Positions 44,746-54,187 of a stretch of DNA of 64,000 nt are shown here, piece by piece (positions within the stretch are counted from its first letter, which is position 1; each line of letters starts with the position of its first letter). Below the pieces are notes generated by a model, which was not told where the DNA came from, made no database searches, and saw only the letters and a list, made by a program, of their open reading frames with translations. Made by a program: the position numbers and the translations under genes. The DNA comes from Micavibrio sp. GTDB taxonomy: Bacteria; Pseudomonadota; Alphaproteobacteria; Micavibrionales; UBA2020. The stretch is taken from positions 186,001 through 250,000 of the forward strand of contig JAPWJZ010000001.1 in assembly GCA_028283745.1 (NCBI GenBank), written 5' to 3'.

Positions 44746-44782
44746 TAAAAAAAATCCCCCGGCATAACCGGGGGATTTTTTT
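44746..44782. terminator. Bidirectional intrinsic terminator
   Basis: A 16-bp perfect stem with eight A before and eight T after, loop CATAA. It lies between convergent genes ending at 44731 and 44782. Confidence 0.92.
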
Positions 44783-45306
44783 TATGTGGCGGCGGGCGTG
44801 TGCTGCGCCACCGCCTGTTCGGGCGTGACGCCAAGCATGTCCTTGTGGTCGAGCATGACGACCTCGCCCGCGCCAATGTCACGGCAGATTTGCTTTAGCG
44901 CGTTCACTTCATCTTCGGCCGGCTGGGTTTCGCGGGCGATGTGGACATAGAAAACCGGCTGGACGAAGGTATGGCCGGAAACGCCGCGCACGGCGTAGTC
45001 GAGCAGGGCGCGCGCCGCTTCCTCGTTCTCGCGGATGCCGTCATCCAGCGGCCAGAGGGTTGTAGTATCCGCCTCAAGCGCGGCCTTGGCGACGGTATGG
45101 CCGATGGCGCGGATGTCCTTGCGGTCGCCCGCACCGGAAATAACCATGACGGCGGGTTCATTAAAGGTAAGGTCGGTGCGCATGTTGCGTACGTATAACT
45201 TTTGCGGCTCGATGCGCAGGTACAGGCTGTCGCGAACAAAGCCCAGCAGCGCCATTACTTTTGAAATCATCATTTCGGTCATGGTGGCTACATTCTCCGA
45301 TAACAT
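44782..45306 (-). CDS. MreB-like N-terminal-half protein
   Basis: 174 residues. Segments run in the same order as the N-terminal lobe of MreB: EPAVMVISGAGDRKDIRAIG (compare EPSVVA...VGEEA), TTTLWPLDDGIRENEEAARALLDYAV (compare PLKDGVI-type strand and helix) and VFYVHIARETQPAEDEVNALKQI then GAGEVVMLD (compare VPSGITEVEKRAV...AGAREV). The phosphate-1 loop (GTANT) is missing and the sequence ends before the second nucleotide-binding half, so ATP binding is doubtful. Upstream of the RNase gene end by a few bases. The resemblance is by eye. Confidence 0.6.
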   Translation of the reverse strand: MLSENVATMTEMMISKVMALLGFVRDSLYLRIEPQKLYVRNMRTDLTFNEPAVMVISGAGDRKDIRAIGHTVAKAALEADTTTLWPLDDGIRENEEAARALLDYAVRGVSGHTFVQPVFYVHIARETQPAEDEVNALKQICRDIGAGEVVMLDHKDMLGVTPEQAVAQHTPAAT

Positions 45307-45312
45307 TAAAGT

Positions 45313-46509
45313 CTAGCGCAGCTTTTCCGCCAGCCAGCCGTTGCGGCGCTTGCGGGTCAGCTCGATCAGGCCAAGGCGGGTAAAGCCGTGAACCTGCGCC
45401 GTTGCGGCATCTGCCGCCAGGGCCTGTTCCAGCCGGGTGACAATCTGGAACCGGTCTGTTTTCAGGCTCATGCTGATAAAGTCAACGATCACGGCGCCCG
45501 AAATGTTCCGCAGCTTCAAATGGCGGGCAACCGCGTCCACCGCTTCTTCGTTGACGGTCAAGGGGTTGGCCCCGTCGCCCTGGTTAACGTCCACGACCGT
45601 AAAGGCTCTGGTGGTCTCGAAAATAATGGTGCCGCCGGAGGGAAGATAGACAACCTCGTTCCCGATGTCGGCAAGTTCGCTGAAAATATCGTGAATTTCA
45701 AACAGCTTCTGGCCGACTTTTTCGGGCTTGAACAGGCGCAGGCGTTTGGATGTCGCCAGGGTCGGCTCAAACCGGTCGCACCACGCAACCATCTGGTCGA
45801 GCAATTTTTTGGTGGCGACATGAATATGGTCGAAGTGGGGCGACCCGTAATCGCTCAAGGCCCTGTGAATGGCGTTGGGGCCGCCTTTTAAAATGCGCGG
45901 GCGGTTTTCCCCCGTCTCGCGCTCGGCCTTGATGATGTGCCACTCAGACAGCAGCTGTTCGGATTCTTTTATAATCGCGCCGGCATTCGCCATTGCCGCC
46001 CCGGGCTGCACAATCCAGCCGCCCTTGCCGGACAGGCGCGTGGTCAATGCCAGCGTATCTTCCGCATCCACCATGCGGGAAATGGTGACGCGGTTCAAAA
46101 CGGGGCTATACAGCAGGTATTGCCCCATGACGTAGATTTTCATGGTCAGGCGCGGCAGCTTGTTATGCTCGAGGCTTTCGCCCTTGCGGCCTTCGGATTT
46201 TACCTGCACCAGAATCATTTGCCCCGGTGCCAGCAGCTCGGCAATGCCGGTGCGGGCGATGGACTGGTCCGCCCCCTGCACATGAACGTGCTTGGCGGGC
46301 AGCAGGCCCTGCAGGCCGTTGCCAAGGTCGATGATTGCGGCATCCAGCTTCTTGTCGATTTTGACGACCTTGCCAGCGTAGAGCGAGGCCCATGACGCGG
46401 TCATGTCCAGCGGGTCAACATAAAGGTCGCTTAAGACGCCCTTGCAGGTGACCGCGGCGTGAAGGCGGCCGTCAACCTCGTCGATGAAAAGTTCGTACCC
46501 GCTGCTCAC
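45313..46509 (-). CDS. Ribonuclease E/G family protein, short form
   Basis: About 398 residues from a GTG at 46509 that overlaps the maf stop (GTGA). Further upstream the frame has unnatural composition. An S1 domain (SLYAGKVVKIDKKLDAAIIDLGNGLQGLLP) is near residues 42-115. The catalytic set corresponds to RNase E: Asp307 and Asn309 in VVDVNQGD and Asp343 in VIVDFISM. It stops soon after TRLGLIELTRKRRN, so the Zn-link CPxC motif and the tetramer-forming small domain are absent. The infA-maf-rng order supports an RNase G-like role. Confidence 0.87.
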   Translation of the reverse strand: MSSGYELFIDEVDGRLHAAVTCKGVLSDLYVDPLDMTASWASLYAGKVVKIDKKLDAAIIDLGNGLQGLLPAKHVHVQGADQSIARTGIAELLAPGQMILVQVKSEGRKGESLEHNKLPRLTMKIYVMGQYLLYSPVLNRVTISRMVDAEDTLALTTRLSGKGGWIVQPGAAMANAGAIIKESEQLLSEWHIIKAERETGENRPRILKGGPNAIHRALSDYGSPHFDHIHVATKKLLDQMVAWCDRFEPTLATSKRLRLFKPEKVGQKLFEIHDIFSELADIGNEVVYLPSGGTIIFETTRAFTVVDVNQGDGANPLTVNEEAVDAVARHLKLRNISGAVIVDFISMSLKTDRFQIVTRLEQALAADAATAQVHGFTRLGLIELTRKRRNGWLAEKLR

Positions 46510-47081
46510 GGGGCATCTTTCAGGCCGGCCTCTTTCAGCATGCTCATGGCTTCGAACAGCGGCAGGCCGACGATGTTGCTGTGCGAACCGCTGATGAAGG
46601 GGATAAGTGCCGCCGCCTTGCCCTGAATGGCATAGCCGCCCGCTTTGCCCTGCCATTCGTTGGAGGCGATGTAGGCATCGGCTTCCGGCTTTGACAGGCG
46701 CTTGAAGCGCACGGTGGACATGATGACGCGGGTGCGCTGCACGCCTTCGGCATTGACGACGGAGACAGCTGTATAAACGCGGTGGCGGCGGCCCGACAGC
46801 AGGGCCAGGCATTCGCGCGCTTCTTCAACCTTTTCGGTTTTCGGCAGAATGCGGCGGCCCACGCCCACAACGGTATCCGCCGCCAGAATGATGCAGCCGG
46901 TTTTGATGGCGGCAATCTTGGCGGCTTTTTCATGGGCGATGCGATGGGCGTAAACTTCCGGCACTTCGCCCTTGCGGGGTGTTTCATCAATATCGGCGGG
47001 AACGACGGCATCGGGCACGATGCCGGACTGGCGCAAAAGCTCCACCCGGCGCGGCGAGGCGGAAGCGAGGATGAGCGTCAT
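46506..47081 (-). CDS. maf: Maf family nucleotide pyrophosphatase
   Basis: 191 residues. LILASASPRRVELLRQSGI is the N-terminal signature (phosphate-binding SxSPRR), followed by ILAADTVVGVG with the catalytic Asp and SGRRHRVYTAVSVV. Maf proteins hydrolyse non-canonical or dTTP/UTP-type nucleotides. It lies between infA and the RNase gene, coupled to the latter. Confidence 0.94.
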   Translation of the reverse strand: MTLILASASPRRVELLRQSGIVPDAVVPADIDETPRKGEVPEVYAHRIAHEKAAKIAAIKTGCIILAADTVVGVGRRILPKTEKVEEARECLALLSGRRHRVYTAVSVVNAEGVQRTRVIMSTVRFKRLSKPEADAYIASNEWQGKAGGYAIQGKAAALIPFISGSHSNIVGLPLFEAMSMLKEAGLKDAP

Positions 47082-47126
47082 CGTTTCTCTCCCTTTAAAA
47101 GTCCTGCCGGCGGAAATGCGTATCGT

Positions 47127-47348
47127 TTATTTGTGGCGGAAGGTAATGCGGCCCTTGGTCAGGTCGTACGGCGTCATTTCAACGGTGACGCGATCGCCTT
47201 CCAGGATACGGATTTTGTTTTTGCGCATCTTGCCCGAGCTATGGGCCAGGATGACGTGGTTATTGTCGAGCTTGACGCGGAACATGGCGTTCGGGAGCAA
47301 CTCCGCGACGACGCCTTCAAAGCTCATCAGGTCTTCTTTTTCAGACAT
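47127..47348 (-). CDS. infA: Translation initiation factor IF-1
   Basis: 73 residues, standard length, OB fold: [61 protein letters not shown]. It binds the 30S A site and assists IF-2 and IF-3. A 45-base gap separates it from maf. Confidence 0.97.
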   Translation of the reverse strand: MSEKEDLMSFEGVVAELLPNAMFRVKLDNNHVILAHSSGKMRKNKIRILEGDRVTVEMTPYDLTKGRITFRHK

Positions 47349-47355
47349 TATGCCT

Positions 47356-47868
47356 CTAGGTCAGGTTTGTTGTGCCACGCATGTGTAACACATACAAAAG
47401 GCTAAATAAACGCCTCGCAGTTAATTTATCCAGAATAACGCGGTTTTCAAGACTGTCCGCCAATGTTTCGGCCCCTTCGTCGTGAATCGACCGGCGGCCA
47501 TGGTCAATGGCCTCAAGTCTATGAATTTCCCCAGCTTTTGCCGCTTTATAGAAGGTGTCGCACACAATAATGTAGTCGCGGATGATGCTTTTGAACGGGG
47601 AAAGCGGCAGCGGCACTTCAGCAGCCACCCCGGAAAGGGTGCAAACCACGTAAATCATCATCCGGTCGCCCTCAAGCGCCAGACGCAGGCGGTAGGGGCC
47701 TTTTGCGCCTTCCGGCTGCACCAGCTGGAAGCTGTTGCTTTCCAGCAGGTCGGAAATGGCGCGGTGCCGTTCAATCTCCAGCTCCGCCGAACGGGTGGCG
47801 ATGCTGGCGCTGTCCAGCTTCAGTTCGATGATTTTATGGCCGAGCGCGGCGGCGGCGTTTTCCGTCAC
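47356..47868 (-). CDS. UPF0262 family protein
   Basis: 170 residues. The core segments [22 protein letters not shown] and [39 protein letters not shown] define this alphaproteobacterial family of unknown function. It overlaps the murA stop by four bases and precedes infA by seven, the usual context. Confidence 0.9.
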   Translation of the reverse strand: MTENAAAALGHKIIELKLDSASIATRSAELEIERHRAISDLLESNSFQLVQPEGAKGPYRLRLALEGDRMMIYVVCTLSGVAAEVPLPLSPFKSIIRDYIIVCDTFYKAAKAGEIHRLEAIDHGRRSIHDEGAETLADSLENRVILDKLTARRLFSLLYVLHMRGTTNLT

Positions 47869-49139
47869 GCCGCTTCTTCTTTCATCCGCTCCAGCTTCGC
47901 GCCCACGCCCGCCAGCTTGCCGACGAGGTCTTCATACCCGCGGTCAAGGTGGTAGATGCGGTGGACGGTCGTTGCGCCGTCTGCCACCAGACCCGCAAGG
48001 ATGAGGGAGACAGACGCGCGAAGGTCTGTCGCCATCACTGGCGCGCCCTTCAGCTTGGCAACGCCGCGCACAAGCGCGGAGGAGCCATGGACGGTAATAT
48101 CCGCGCCCATGCGCGCCAGTTCCGGCACGTGCATGAAGCGGTTTTCAAAAATCGTCTCGGTAATCATGCCCGCGCCTTCGGCCACGGTCATCATCGACAT
48201 CATCTGCGCCTGCAGGTCGGTCGGGAAGCCGGGGTAGGGCTCGGTCATGACATCTACGCCGTGCAGGCGGGCGCGAAGGCGTTTCACATTTACATGGTGT
48301 TCATCGCCCGACAGTTCCACGCCGGCTTTCAGCATCGGCTCGATCATGTATTGCAGGTGGCGAATGTCGGCGTTTTTGAGGATCACGTTACCGCCCGTCA
48401 TGGCGGCGGCAATGGCAAAGGTGCCGGCTTCAATACGGTCGGCAACGACGGTATGTTCCGTTCCGCGCAGGAAGGGCTTGCCGTGGATGGTGATTTTATC
48501 GGTGCCAAGGCCTTCAATTTCCGCGCCCATTTTAATGAGCAGCTCGCCAAGGTCGACAATCTCCGGCTCGCGCGCGGCATTGGTGAGGACGGAGGTGCCC
48601 TTGGCAAGCGCCGCCGCCATCATCACGTTTTCGGTCGCGCCGACGGAAACTTTGGTGAAGTGGACGGATGCGCCGACAAGGCCGTTCGGCGCACGGGCGC
48701 GGATGTAACCTTCGGTCAGCTCAATTTCCGCGCCAAGGCGCTTCAGGCCTTCAATGTGCAGGTCAACGGGGCGCGTGCCAATGGCGCAGCCGCCGGGCAG
48801 CGAAACTTTTGCGTCACCCATGCGGGCGACGAGGGGGCCGAGGACAAGGATGCTCGCGCGCATTTTGCGCACCAGTTCATACGGCGCTTCGGTGCTGGTG
48901 ATGGAGCCGCCATCAAGGATGAGCTTTTTCGTGGTGCTGTTGTACTGCGCCTTCACGCCCAGCTGCTCCAGCACTTCGTTGAGGGAAAGAACATCCTTCA
49001 AATCCGGCACGCGGTTGAAGGTGAGGGGCTGGTCCGACAAAATAGCCGCGCACATCAAGGGCAGGGCCGCGTTTTTCGCGCCGCTGATCTCAATGGTGCC
49101 GTTCAGTTCGTTACCGCCGTAAATCCGAATTTTATCCAT
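47865..49139 (-). CDS. murA: UDP-N-acetylglucosamine 1-carboxyvinyltransferase
   Basis: 424 residues. Lys22 (SGAKNAAL) and the catalytic Cys118 (PGGCAIGTRPVD) are present, so the enzyme is of the fosfomycin-sensitive type. SVHFTKVSVGATENVMMAA and the C-terminal EGFPTDLQAQ-like GFPTDLQAQMMSM complete the signatures. It starts peptidoglycan synthesis by adding enolpyruvate to UDP-GlcNAc. Confidence 0.97.
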   Translation of the reverse strand: MDKIRIYGGNELNGTIEISGAKNAALPLMCAAILSDQPLTFNRVPDLKDVLSLNEVLEQLGVKAQYNSTTKKLILDGGSITSTEAPYELVRKMRASILVLGPLVARMGDAKVSLPGGCAIGTRPVDLHIEGLKRLGAEIELTEGYIRARAPNGLVGASVHFTKVSVGATENVMMAAALAKGTSVLTNAAREPEIVDLGELLIKMGAEIEGLGTDKITIHGKPFLRGTEHTVVADRIEAGTFAIAAAMTGGNVILKNADIRHLQYMIEPMLKAGVELSGDEHHVNVKRLRARLHGVDVMTEPYPGFPTDLQAQMMSMMTVAEGAGMITETIFENRFMHVPELARMGADITVHGSSALVRGVAKLKGAPVMATDLRASVSLILAGLVADGATTVHRIYHLDRGYEDLVGKLAGVGAKLERMKEEAA

Positions 49140-49275
49140 GGTTTCCTGTTCTTTCCCGCGCTTCGTTATATCCGCTTTTTTCCCATACCCGCGGGCTTAA
49201 ATACAATAGCTGTCATGTTGAATTAAATTGCCATAACTTTTGCAGTGGCGGCCTTATATTGGTGACGAGCTTGTT

Positions 49276-50022
49276 TTACGGCGCGGGGTTGCGGCAGGCG
49301 TTCGGCGTCAAGGGTTTCCATTTGCCTTCCGGTTGCGCGAGACGGTCAAGGATGATGCCGTAGCCTTCGGGTGAAAAGGGCAGGGCGAAGTGGCCGGGCT
49401 TGACCTCGATATTCTCGGCGGTCTTGCCAGCCATGGTTTGGCCGTCTGCTGCGCTGACAATCCAGTCGCGTTTGGAATAAAGCGCGGTGGCCGGTACGGG
49501 CAGCGCGTCGCGCACGCTGCCGTTGGGGCCGTTATAAATATCATGCACGGCAGAAATATTTTTGCTGTCCATGTTAATGGGCGCGGCAAGGGTAATTACC
49601 TCGCGCACCAGCTGCGGGTGTTTGCGCGCCAGTTCGCGCGCGTAAATGCCGCCGTGGCTATAGCCCACCAGCGAAACGCGGCGTTTGCCGTTATCATCAA
49701 AAGCTTTTTGCAATTGCGCTTCCAGCGTTGCGGCCTTCGCGGCGTCGGGGCCCCAGTCGGTGCCGGCGTTCCAGCCGTATACTTTATACCCTGCGGCTGT
49801 TAACCGCGCATGCAGCGGCTGCATGTAATCATCATCCGTCGTGAAGCCCGGCACGACCAGCACGGGGTGGCCGTCGCCTTGCGGCGCTGCGCAGGTGGCG
49901 ACATTTGCGGCCGGCTGCATATCGCGCCAGATGCTATAACCGCCCAAGCCGCCAAACGTCAAACCTGCCAGCGCAACGGCGGCAAAGGTGCGGGTTAAAT
50001 ATTTGCGGGCTTTATTGGTCAT
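49276..50022 (-). CDS. Secreted or anchored alpha/beta hydrolase, lipase-like
   Basis: 248 residues. An N-terminal hydrophobic segment (about 11-31) acts as signal or anchor. The alpha/beta hydrolase core has VLVVPGFTTDDDYM (oxyanion loop) and the nucleophile elbow GYSHGG with Ser122; His is probably in KPGHFALPF near the end. The layout resembles bacterial triacylglycerol lipase/esterase family proteins. Its stop is near the following DHH gene (one base overlap). Confidence 0.82.
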   Translation of the reverse strand: MTNKARKYLTRTFAAVALAGLTFGGLGGYSIWRDMQPAANVATCAAPQGDGHPVLVVPGFTTDDDYMQPLHARLTAAGYKVYGWNAGTDWGPDAAKAATLEAQLQKAFDDNGKRRVSLVGYSHGGIYARELARKHPQLVREVITLAAPINMDSKNISAVHDIYNGPNGSVRDALPVPATALYSKRDWIVSAADGQTMAGKTAENIEVKPGHFALPFSPEGYGIILDRLAQPEGKWKPLTPNACRNPAP

Positions 50023-51071
50023 TAAAGCGAAATCGCGGCTCTGCGGGCATTGTCCATCTGTTCTTCGGTGAATAGCGGCACGATCTGCGCGAAGCGGGAG
50101 AGGGAGTCGAAATGCACGGCGGCGCTGGTGCGGTGGCCGCCGCCCTTCACGCCCTGATTGATGCAGATGACCTGCGCGATTTTGCTGGCATCTGGGTCGC
50201 CATCCGACCGGATGCTCATGGTGACGGAGCCGTTGCCCTGCACGTACCAGGCAAAGGCCATGCCAAGGCCGGTTTTTTCGCCCTGTTCGCGCAGGTAGTC
50301 GGAAATTTGCCGGCCGAAGTTCTGCACGTCCGCGTTAATCACCGGCACCCACAGCAGGCCTTCATCACCCAAATGCGTTTCGCGGGTGACAAGGCGCGTG
50401 TACATGATGTTGTCGGTGAGTTTGTTGATGCGGTTTTTCTGGTCGGACAAAATATTGCGGCCCGCCGTCATCATGTCCTTCAGCGTCAATGATGACAGCA
50501 TCCAGAAATTCTTGAAGGCCTCGCCGACGGTGGCGATGCTTTTGGAGTCAATCAGCGCGGCTGCTTCAAGGTCGGCTTCATCGTGCAGGTCGCGCGACAG
50601 GTCCATTTTCTCGATCATGGAGAGGAACACGGGCGGCTCCCCTTCCGGCATCAGTATGCCCCAGACAATCGCGGAAGCGGCGGGGGCGTTTTTATCGATG
50701 AAGATATCAAGCTCTGCGGCGTTCGATGCTTCGGGCGCCTTGAAATTCTGCAGCAGCTCGGCTGCGGATTTGTGATGGTCGATAACGCGGACGGAGCGCA
50801 GCGGCGGCACTTTTTTGCCGGGAGTCAGCAGCTCGGTCAAAAATTCGGGGCTGGGGGCAACGTCAACGAAGAAGACTTCGGCATCGGCCGTCAGCTCGGC
50901 CCGAATATCGTGCTCGGCATCGGGAATGTTGTGGTGGCCGTAGGGGATGTAGGAGATGTGCACATCTTCCTCCAGGCCCCATTTAAGGTCGAAGGCCCAG
51001 GCGGAGGCGAGCCCGTCGATGCAGTTTGCATGGTAAACGACGATTAAATGTCTTTTGTAGAATGATTCCAA
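50022..51071 (-). CDS. DHH family phosphoesterase
   Basis: 349 residues. Metal ligands: His14, Asp19 (HANCIDGLASA), Asp70 (VFFVDVAP) and the DHH motif at 98-100 (VIDHHKSAAE). The DHHA1 domain ends in GGGHRTSAAVHF, which binds the substrate phosphate. The family includes oligoribonucleases and cyclic dinucleotide phosphodiesterases; the long spacer between DHH and DHHA1 fits the NrnA/DHH-DHHA1 type, though the substrate is unproven. Confidence 0.85.
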   Translation of the reverse strand: MESFYKRHLIVVYHANCIDGLASAWAFDLKWGLEEDVHISYIPYGHHNIPDAEHDIRAELTADAEVFFVDVAPSPEFLTELLTPGKKVPPLRSVRVIDHHKSAAELLQNFKAPEASNAAELDIFIDKNAPAASAIVWGILMPEGEPPVFLSMIEKMDLSRDLHDEADLEAAALIDSKSIATVGEAFKNFWMLSSLTLKDMMTAGRNILSDQKNRINKLTDNIMYTRLVTRETHLGDEGLLWVPVINADVQNFGRQISDYLREQGEKTGLGMAFAWYVQGNGSVTMSIRSDGDPDASKIAQVICINQGVKGGGHRTSAAVHFDSLSRFAQIVPLFTEEQMDNARRAAISL

Positions 51072-51205
51072 AGGGTCACCATTATGTAATTGGCGGCAGA
51101 GTACGGGGAAGACTTTATAATGTCAATCGCGGCAATATCCGATATTGACAAAAAATATGACAAAACTAATATACGAAAACTCCAGATTTATTGTGGAAAC
51201 TCGGA

Positions 51206-52729
51206 ATGTTCGGACTGAGCCGTAAAGAAAAGGACAGAGTCCTTTTAAGCGCCCTGAGCGAAAGCTATGACCGCAGCGCCGACGCTGTGATCGAAGCCTT
51301 GCGCAAGGGGGCCGACCCGAACGTGGCAACGCAGCGCCACGGCTCCGCCCTTATCGCCAGCGTGGCTATTTATACCGAAAGCGCAGCCCTGCGCGCCACC
51401 CGCGCGCTGCTGACGGCGGGTGCTGAAGTAAACTTCGCAACCGATGCCGGCTGGACGGCCCTTCATACCGCCGCCAAGCGCACCCCCGAAGCGCCCGATA
51501 TGATTGAATTGCTGCTGAAGGCAGGGGCGGAAACGCATGCCGAGGCCAATAACGGCGAAACGCCGCTGATGACCGCGCTGCGACACAAACTGTGGAATAT
51601 CGCAAAAATGCTGGTGGAGGCCGAACTGCCGCCGCAGCTGAGCAACCGCAAAACCGGCGAAACCGCGCTGACGGTCGCGGTCGCCAATGAGGCGCCCGTC
51701 TCGCTTATCAAGACGCTGCTGTCATATGACCCCGGCATCAACGCCGCGCCGGGCAAAGACCGCAAGACCGCGCTGCACCTGGTGGCCGAGCGCCGCCAGC
51801 TGGATACGCTGACGCAGCTGCTGGCCGTGAATGACCTGCACATCAACGCCGTGAACAGCAATGGCAGCACGGCGCTGCACCTGGCGGTTGAAACCGGCAA
51901 CAACGGCGGCGCGCGCATGTTGATTGAACATGGCGTAGACATCAATATTCAGGACCGCAGGGGCGTAACGCCGCTGAACGGCGCCGCAAAGCTTAACGTG
52001 CCGGACCTTGTGGAAACGCTGGTAACGGCAGGTGCCGCGCTTGATAAAGCCGACACCGCGGGTAATACGCCGCTGCAGCATGCGGCGCGTCACGGGTCCA
52101 TCCGCGCGGTGAAAGCCATTCTGGCCGCGGCTGAACATGGCGGGCTTGATTTGGCGCAGCCTTTGCGCATTGCCGCCGAACATGGCCAGGGCCGCGTGCT
52201 GGAGCTGCTGCTGGAAGCGGGCGCGGATGTTAACGCGGTTGATAAATCCGGCTATTCCGCATTGATGAACGCCGCGCAGGGCGGCTTTGCCGAATGCCTT
52301 GAAATTCTGCTGAAAGCCGGCGCGGATACGCAGCTGGTCGATGCGCATAAAATGCAGGCCTATGACCATGCCGTCAGCGCGGGCAAACCCGCCGCCAAGG
52401 ATATTCTGGCCCGTTACCGCACCGATGCGCAGCTGGCGCCGGAAGCAGCCAGCCGCGATTACGGCTTTACGCGTCTGAACGACCACAGTCTTGAAGTGCG
52501 CGAAGGCGGCGGCCTTTCCATGACGTTTAACTTCTGGACGCAGCAGGTCATCATCCGCGACCTCGAGCGTGCCGCGCCCGTCACCATCCAGAACTTCAAC
52601 GACCTGCAACGGCAGGAAGCGGTGGATGAAGCCTTTGCCCGGCTGAAACAGCTGGGCGGCAACCCGCCCGACCCGCGCAGGGCGAGCCTGAATGGCAAGC
52701 CCGCGCCGCAACTGCGCACAGGGGGCTGA
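51206..52729 (+). CDS. Ankyrin-repeat protein with conserved C-terminal domain, copy 1
   Basis: 507 residues from the ATG at 51206 (MFGLSRKEKDR), matched by the paralogue start MLGLSAKEKNA. About ten ankyrin repeats span residues 20-400, with typical NGSTALHLAVETGNNGGARMLIEHGVDIN units. The last 90 residues are a separate domain (GLSMTFNFWTQQVIIRDLE, RQEAVDEAFARLKQLGGNPPDP) shared with the next gene. No signal peptide. Ankyrin arrays bind proteins; partner unknown. Confidence 0.9.
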   Translation: MFGLSRKEKDRVLLSALSESYDRSADAVIEALRKGADPNVATQRHGSALIASVAIYTESAALRATRALLTAGAEVNFATDAGWTALHTAAKRTPEAPDMIELLLKAGAETHAEANNGETPLMTALRHKLWNIAKMLVEAELPPQLSNRKTGETALTVAVANEAPVSLIKTLLSYDPGINAAPGKDRKTALHLVAERRQLDTLTQLLAVNDLHINAVNSNGSTALHLAVETGNNGGARMLIEHGVDINIQDRRGVTPLNGAAKLNVPDLVETLVTAGAALDKADTAGNTPLQHAARHGSIRAVKAILAAAEHGGLDLAQPLRIAAEHGQGRVLELLLEAGADVNAVDKSGYSALMNAAQGGFAECLEILLKAGADTQLVDAHKMQAYDHAVSAGKPAAKDILARYRTDAQLAPEAASRDYGFTRLNDHSLEVREGGGLSMTFNFWTQQVIIRDLERAAPVTIQNFNDLQRQEAVDEAFARLKQLGGNPPDPRRASLNGKPAPQLRTGG

Positions 52730-52734
52730 CCGGT

Positions 52735-54168
52735 ATGCTGGGCCTTTCCGCCAAAGAAAAAAACGCCGCCCTGCAGCAAGCGCTGGTCAAGGGCAATGAA
52801 GCCGAGGTTTCCGACGCGCTGCGCCGCGGTGCGGATGTGAATGCCCCGCTGGCGCCAGAGGGGGAATTTCCCCTTCTGTGGGCCATCGGCAAATATTCCG
52901 AAAGTGAAGCGCTGAAGTTCACGAAGCTGATACTGGAACACGGCGCGTCGGTGGATGTGATCAACGGCAACAAGGAAACGCCCTTGTCCCGCAGCATTTA
53001 CCGCAAGCATTTCGAAGTTTTTAAGACCCTGCTGGCCGCGGGGGCGGATATTGAAAAACCCGTCCGCCAGAATGTATCTGTCTTTCATGAGGCTTTGACG
53101 CAAAGCAACTGGCAGGTCATCAACTTTATGATCGAAAAGGGCTATACCGACAAGCTGTACCCGCAGGGCGGCCTTCAGCTGCTGACGGATATGCTGGAGC
53201 GTGACATCCCGGAATATATCGTCAACCCCATCATCGACAAACAAGCCAGCGTGAGCGGCGAAGACGGTGGGCGGCGCACGCCCTTGTTCCTCGCGGCGGC
53301 GCGGGCGAAGGAGCCTATTGTCGACCGGTTGCTGGCGCGGGCGGATATTGATGTAAATATTGTCGTCAGCGGCGGGCGCAACGCGCTGCACGGCGCATTA
53401 TCGAACAGCTCGTCCGAAAACGCCTCGAAGCTGGCGGATATTGCCGTGAAGCTGATTAACAAGGGCATCGATGTTGCGAAGGCGGATGACCGCGGTCTGA
53501 CGCCGCTGTTTCTTGCCGCCAAAAACAATTCCATTCCCGCCGTGCGCGGCATTCTGCGCGTGGCAAAGGAGCGAGGGCTTGAACTGGCGCTGGAAGCGCC
53601 GCTGCGCATCGCGGCGGAAAATGGCCATCAGCGCGTCGTATCGCTGCTGATTGAAGCGGGCGCGAACATTAACGCCGGCGATGATCTGGGCCATACCGCC
53701 GCCATCAAGGCCGCCATCAACGGGCATGAAAACGTGCTGAAGACGCTGGTGCATCACAAGGCGGATACAGAACTGGCCGACAAAAACGGCATGATCCCCT
53801 ATGACCATGCCATTCACAAAGCCCATGCGGCTGCGAAGGACTATTTGACGACGCAGCGCCCCGGCTATGTGCCGCCGCCACCCCCGCCGCCGCCCATCGA
53901 CCCCTACCGTTTCGTGAAGGGCAGTGACACAACGATTGATGTGAAGGAGAAGAACGGCCTGACCATGACCTTCAACTTCTGGACGCAGCAGCTCATTTAC
54001 CGTGAGTCCGAAAAGGGCATGGCGATCAGCGTGGTGAATTTTGCGGATGTGCCGCGGCAGGAAGCCATTCAGGAAGCATACGAAAAACTGAAGCAGCTGG
54101 GCGGCCGCCCGCCCGATCCCTTTGCCGTCAGCGATTTTAAAAAACCGCCCACGATGCCCAAGCCTTAA
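52735..54168 (+). CDS. Ankyrin-repeat protein with conserved C-terminal domain, copy 2
   Basis: 477 residues, five bases after copy 1. It begins MLGLSAKEKNAALQQAL, has ankyrin repeats to about residue 375, then a run of eight Pro (PPPPPPPP) as a linker and the same C-terminal domain: GLTMTFNFWTQQLIYRES and RQEAIQEAYEKLKQLGGRPPDP. The two genes are clearly a tandem duplication that has diverged in the repeats. No secretion signal. Confidence 0.9.
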   Translation: MLGLSAKEKNAALQQALVKGNEAEVSDALRRGADVNAPLAPEGEFPLLWAIGKYSESEALKFTKLILEHGASVDVINGNKETPLSRSIYRKHFEVFKTLLAAGADIEKPVRQNVSVFHEALTQSNWQVINFMIEKGYTDKLYPQGGLQLLTDMLERDIPEYIVNPIIDKQASVSGEDGGRRTPLFLAAARAKEPIVDRLLARADIDVNIVVSGGRNALHGALSNSSSENASKLADIAVKLINKGIDVAKADDRGLTPLFLAAKNNSIPAVRGILRVAKERGLELALEAPLRIAAENGHQRVVSLLIEAGANINAGDDLGHTAAIKAAINGHENVLKTLVHHKADTELADKNGMIPYDHAIHKAHAAAKDYLTTQRPGYVPPPPPPPPIDPYRFVKGSDTTIDVKEKNGLTMTFNFWTQQLIYRESEKGMAISVVNFADVPRQEAIQEAYEKLKQLGGRPPDPFAVSDFKKPPTMPKP

Positions 54169-54187
54169 GGGCCGAAACCTCAAGCTT

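Noticed and set aside
46510..46812. Extended N-terminus for the RNase E/G gene
   Set aside because: The extra 101 codons overlap maf in another frame and have unnatural composition; the GTG at 46509 coupled to the maf stop is better.
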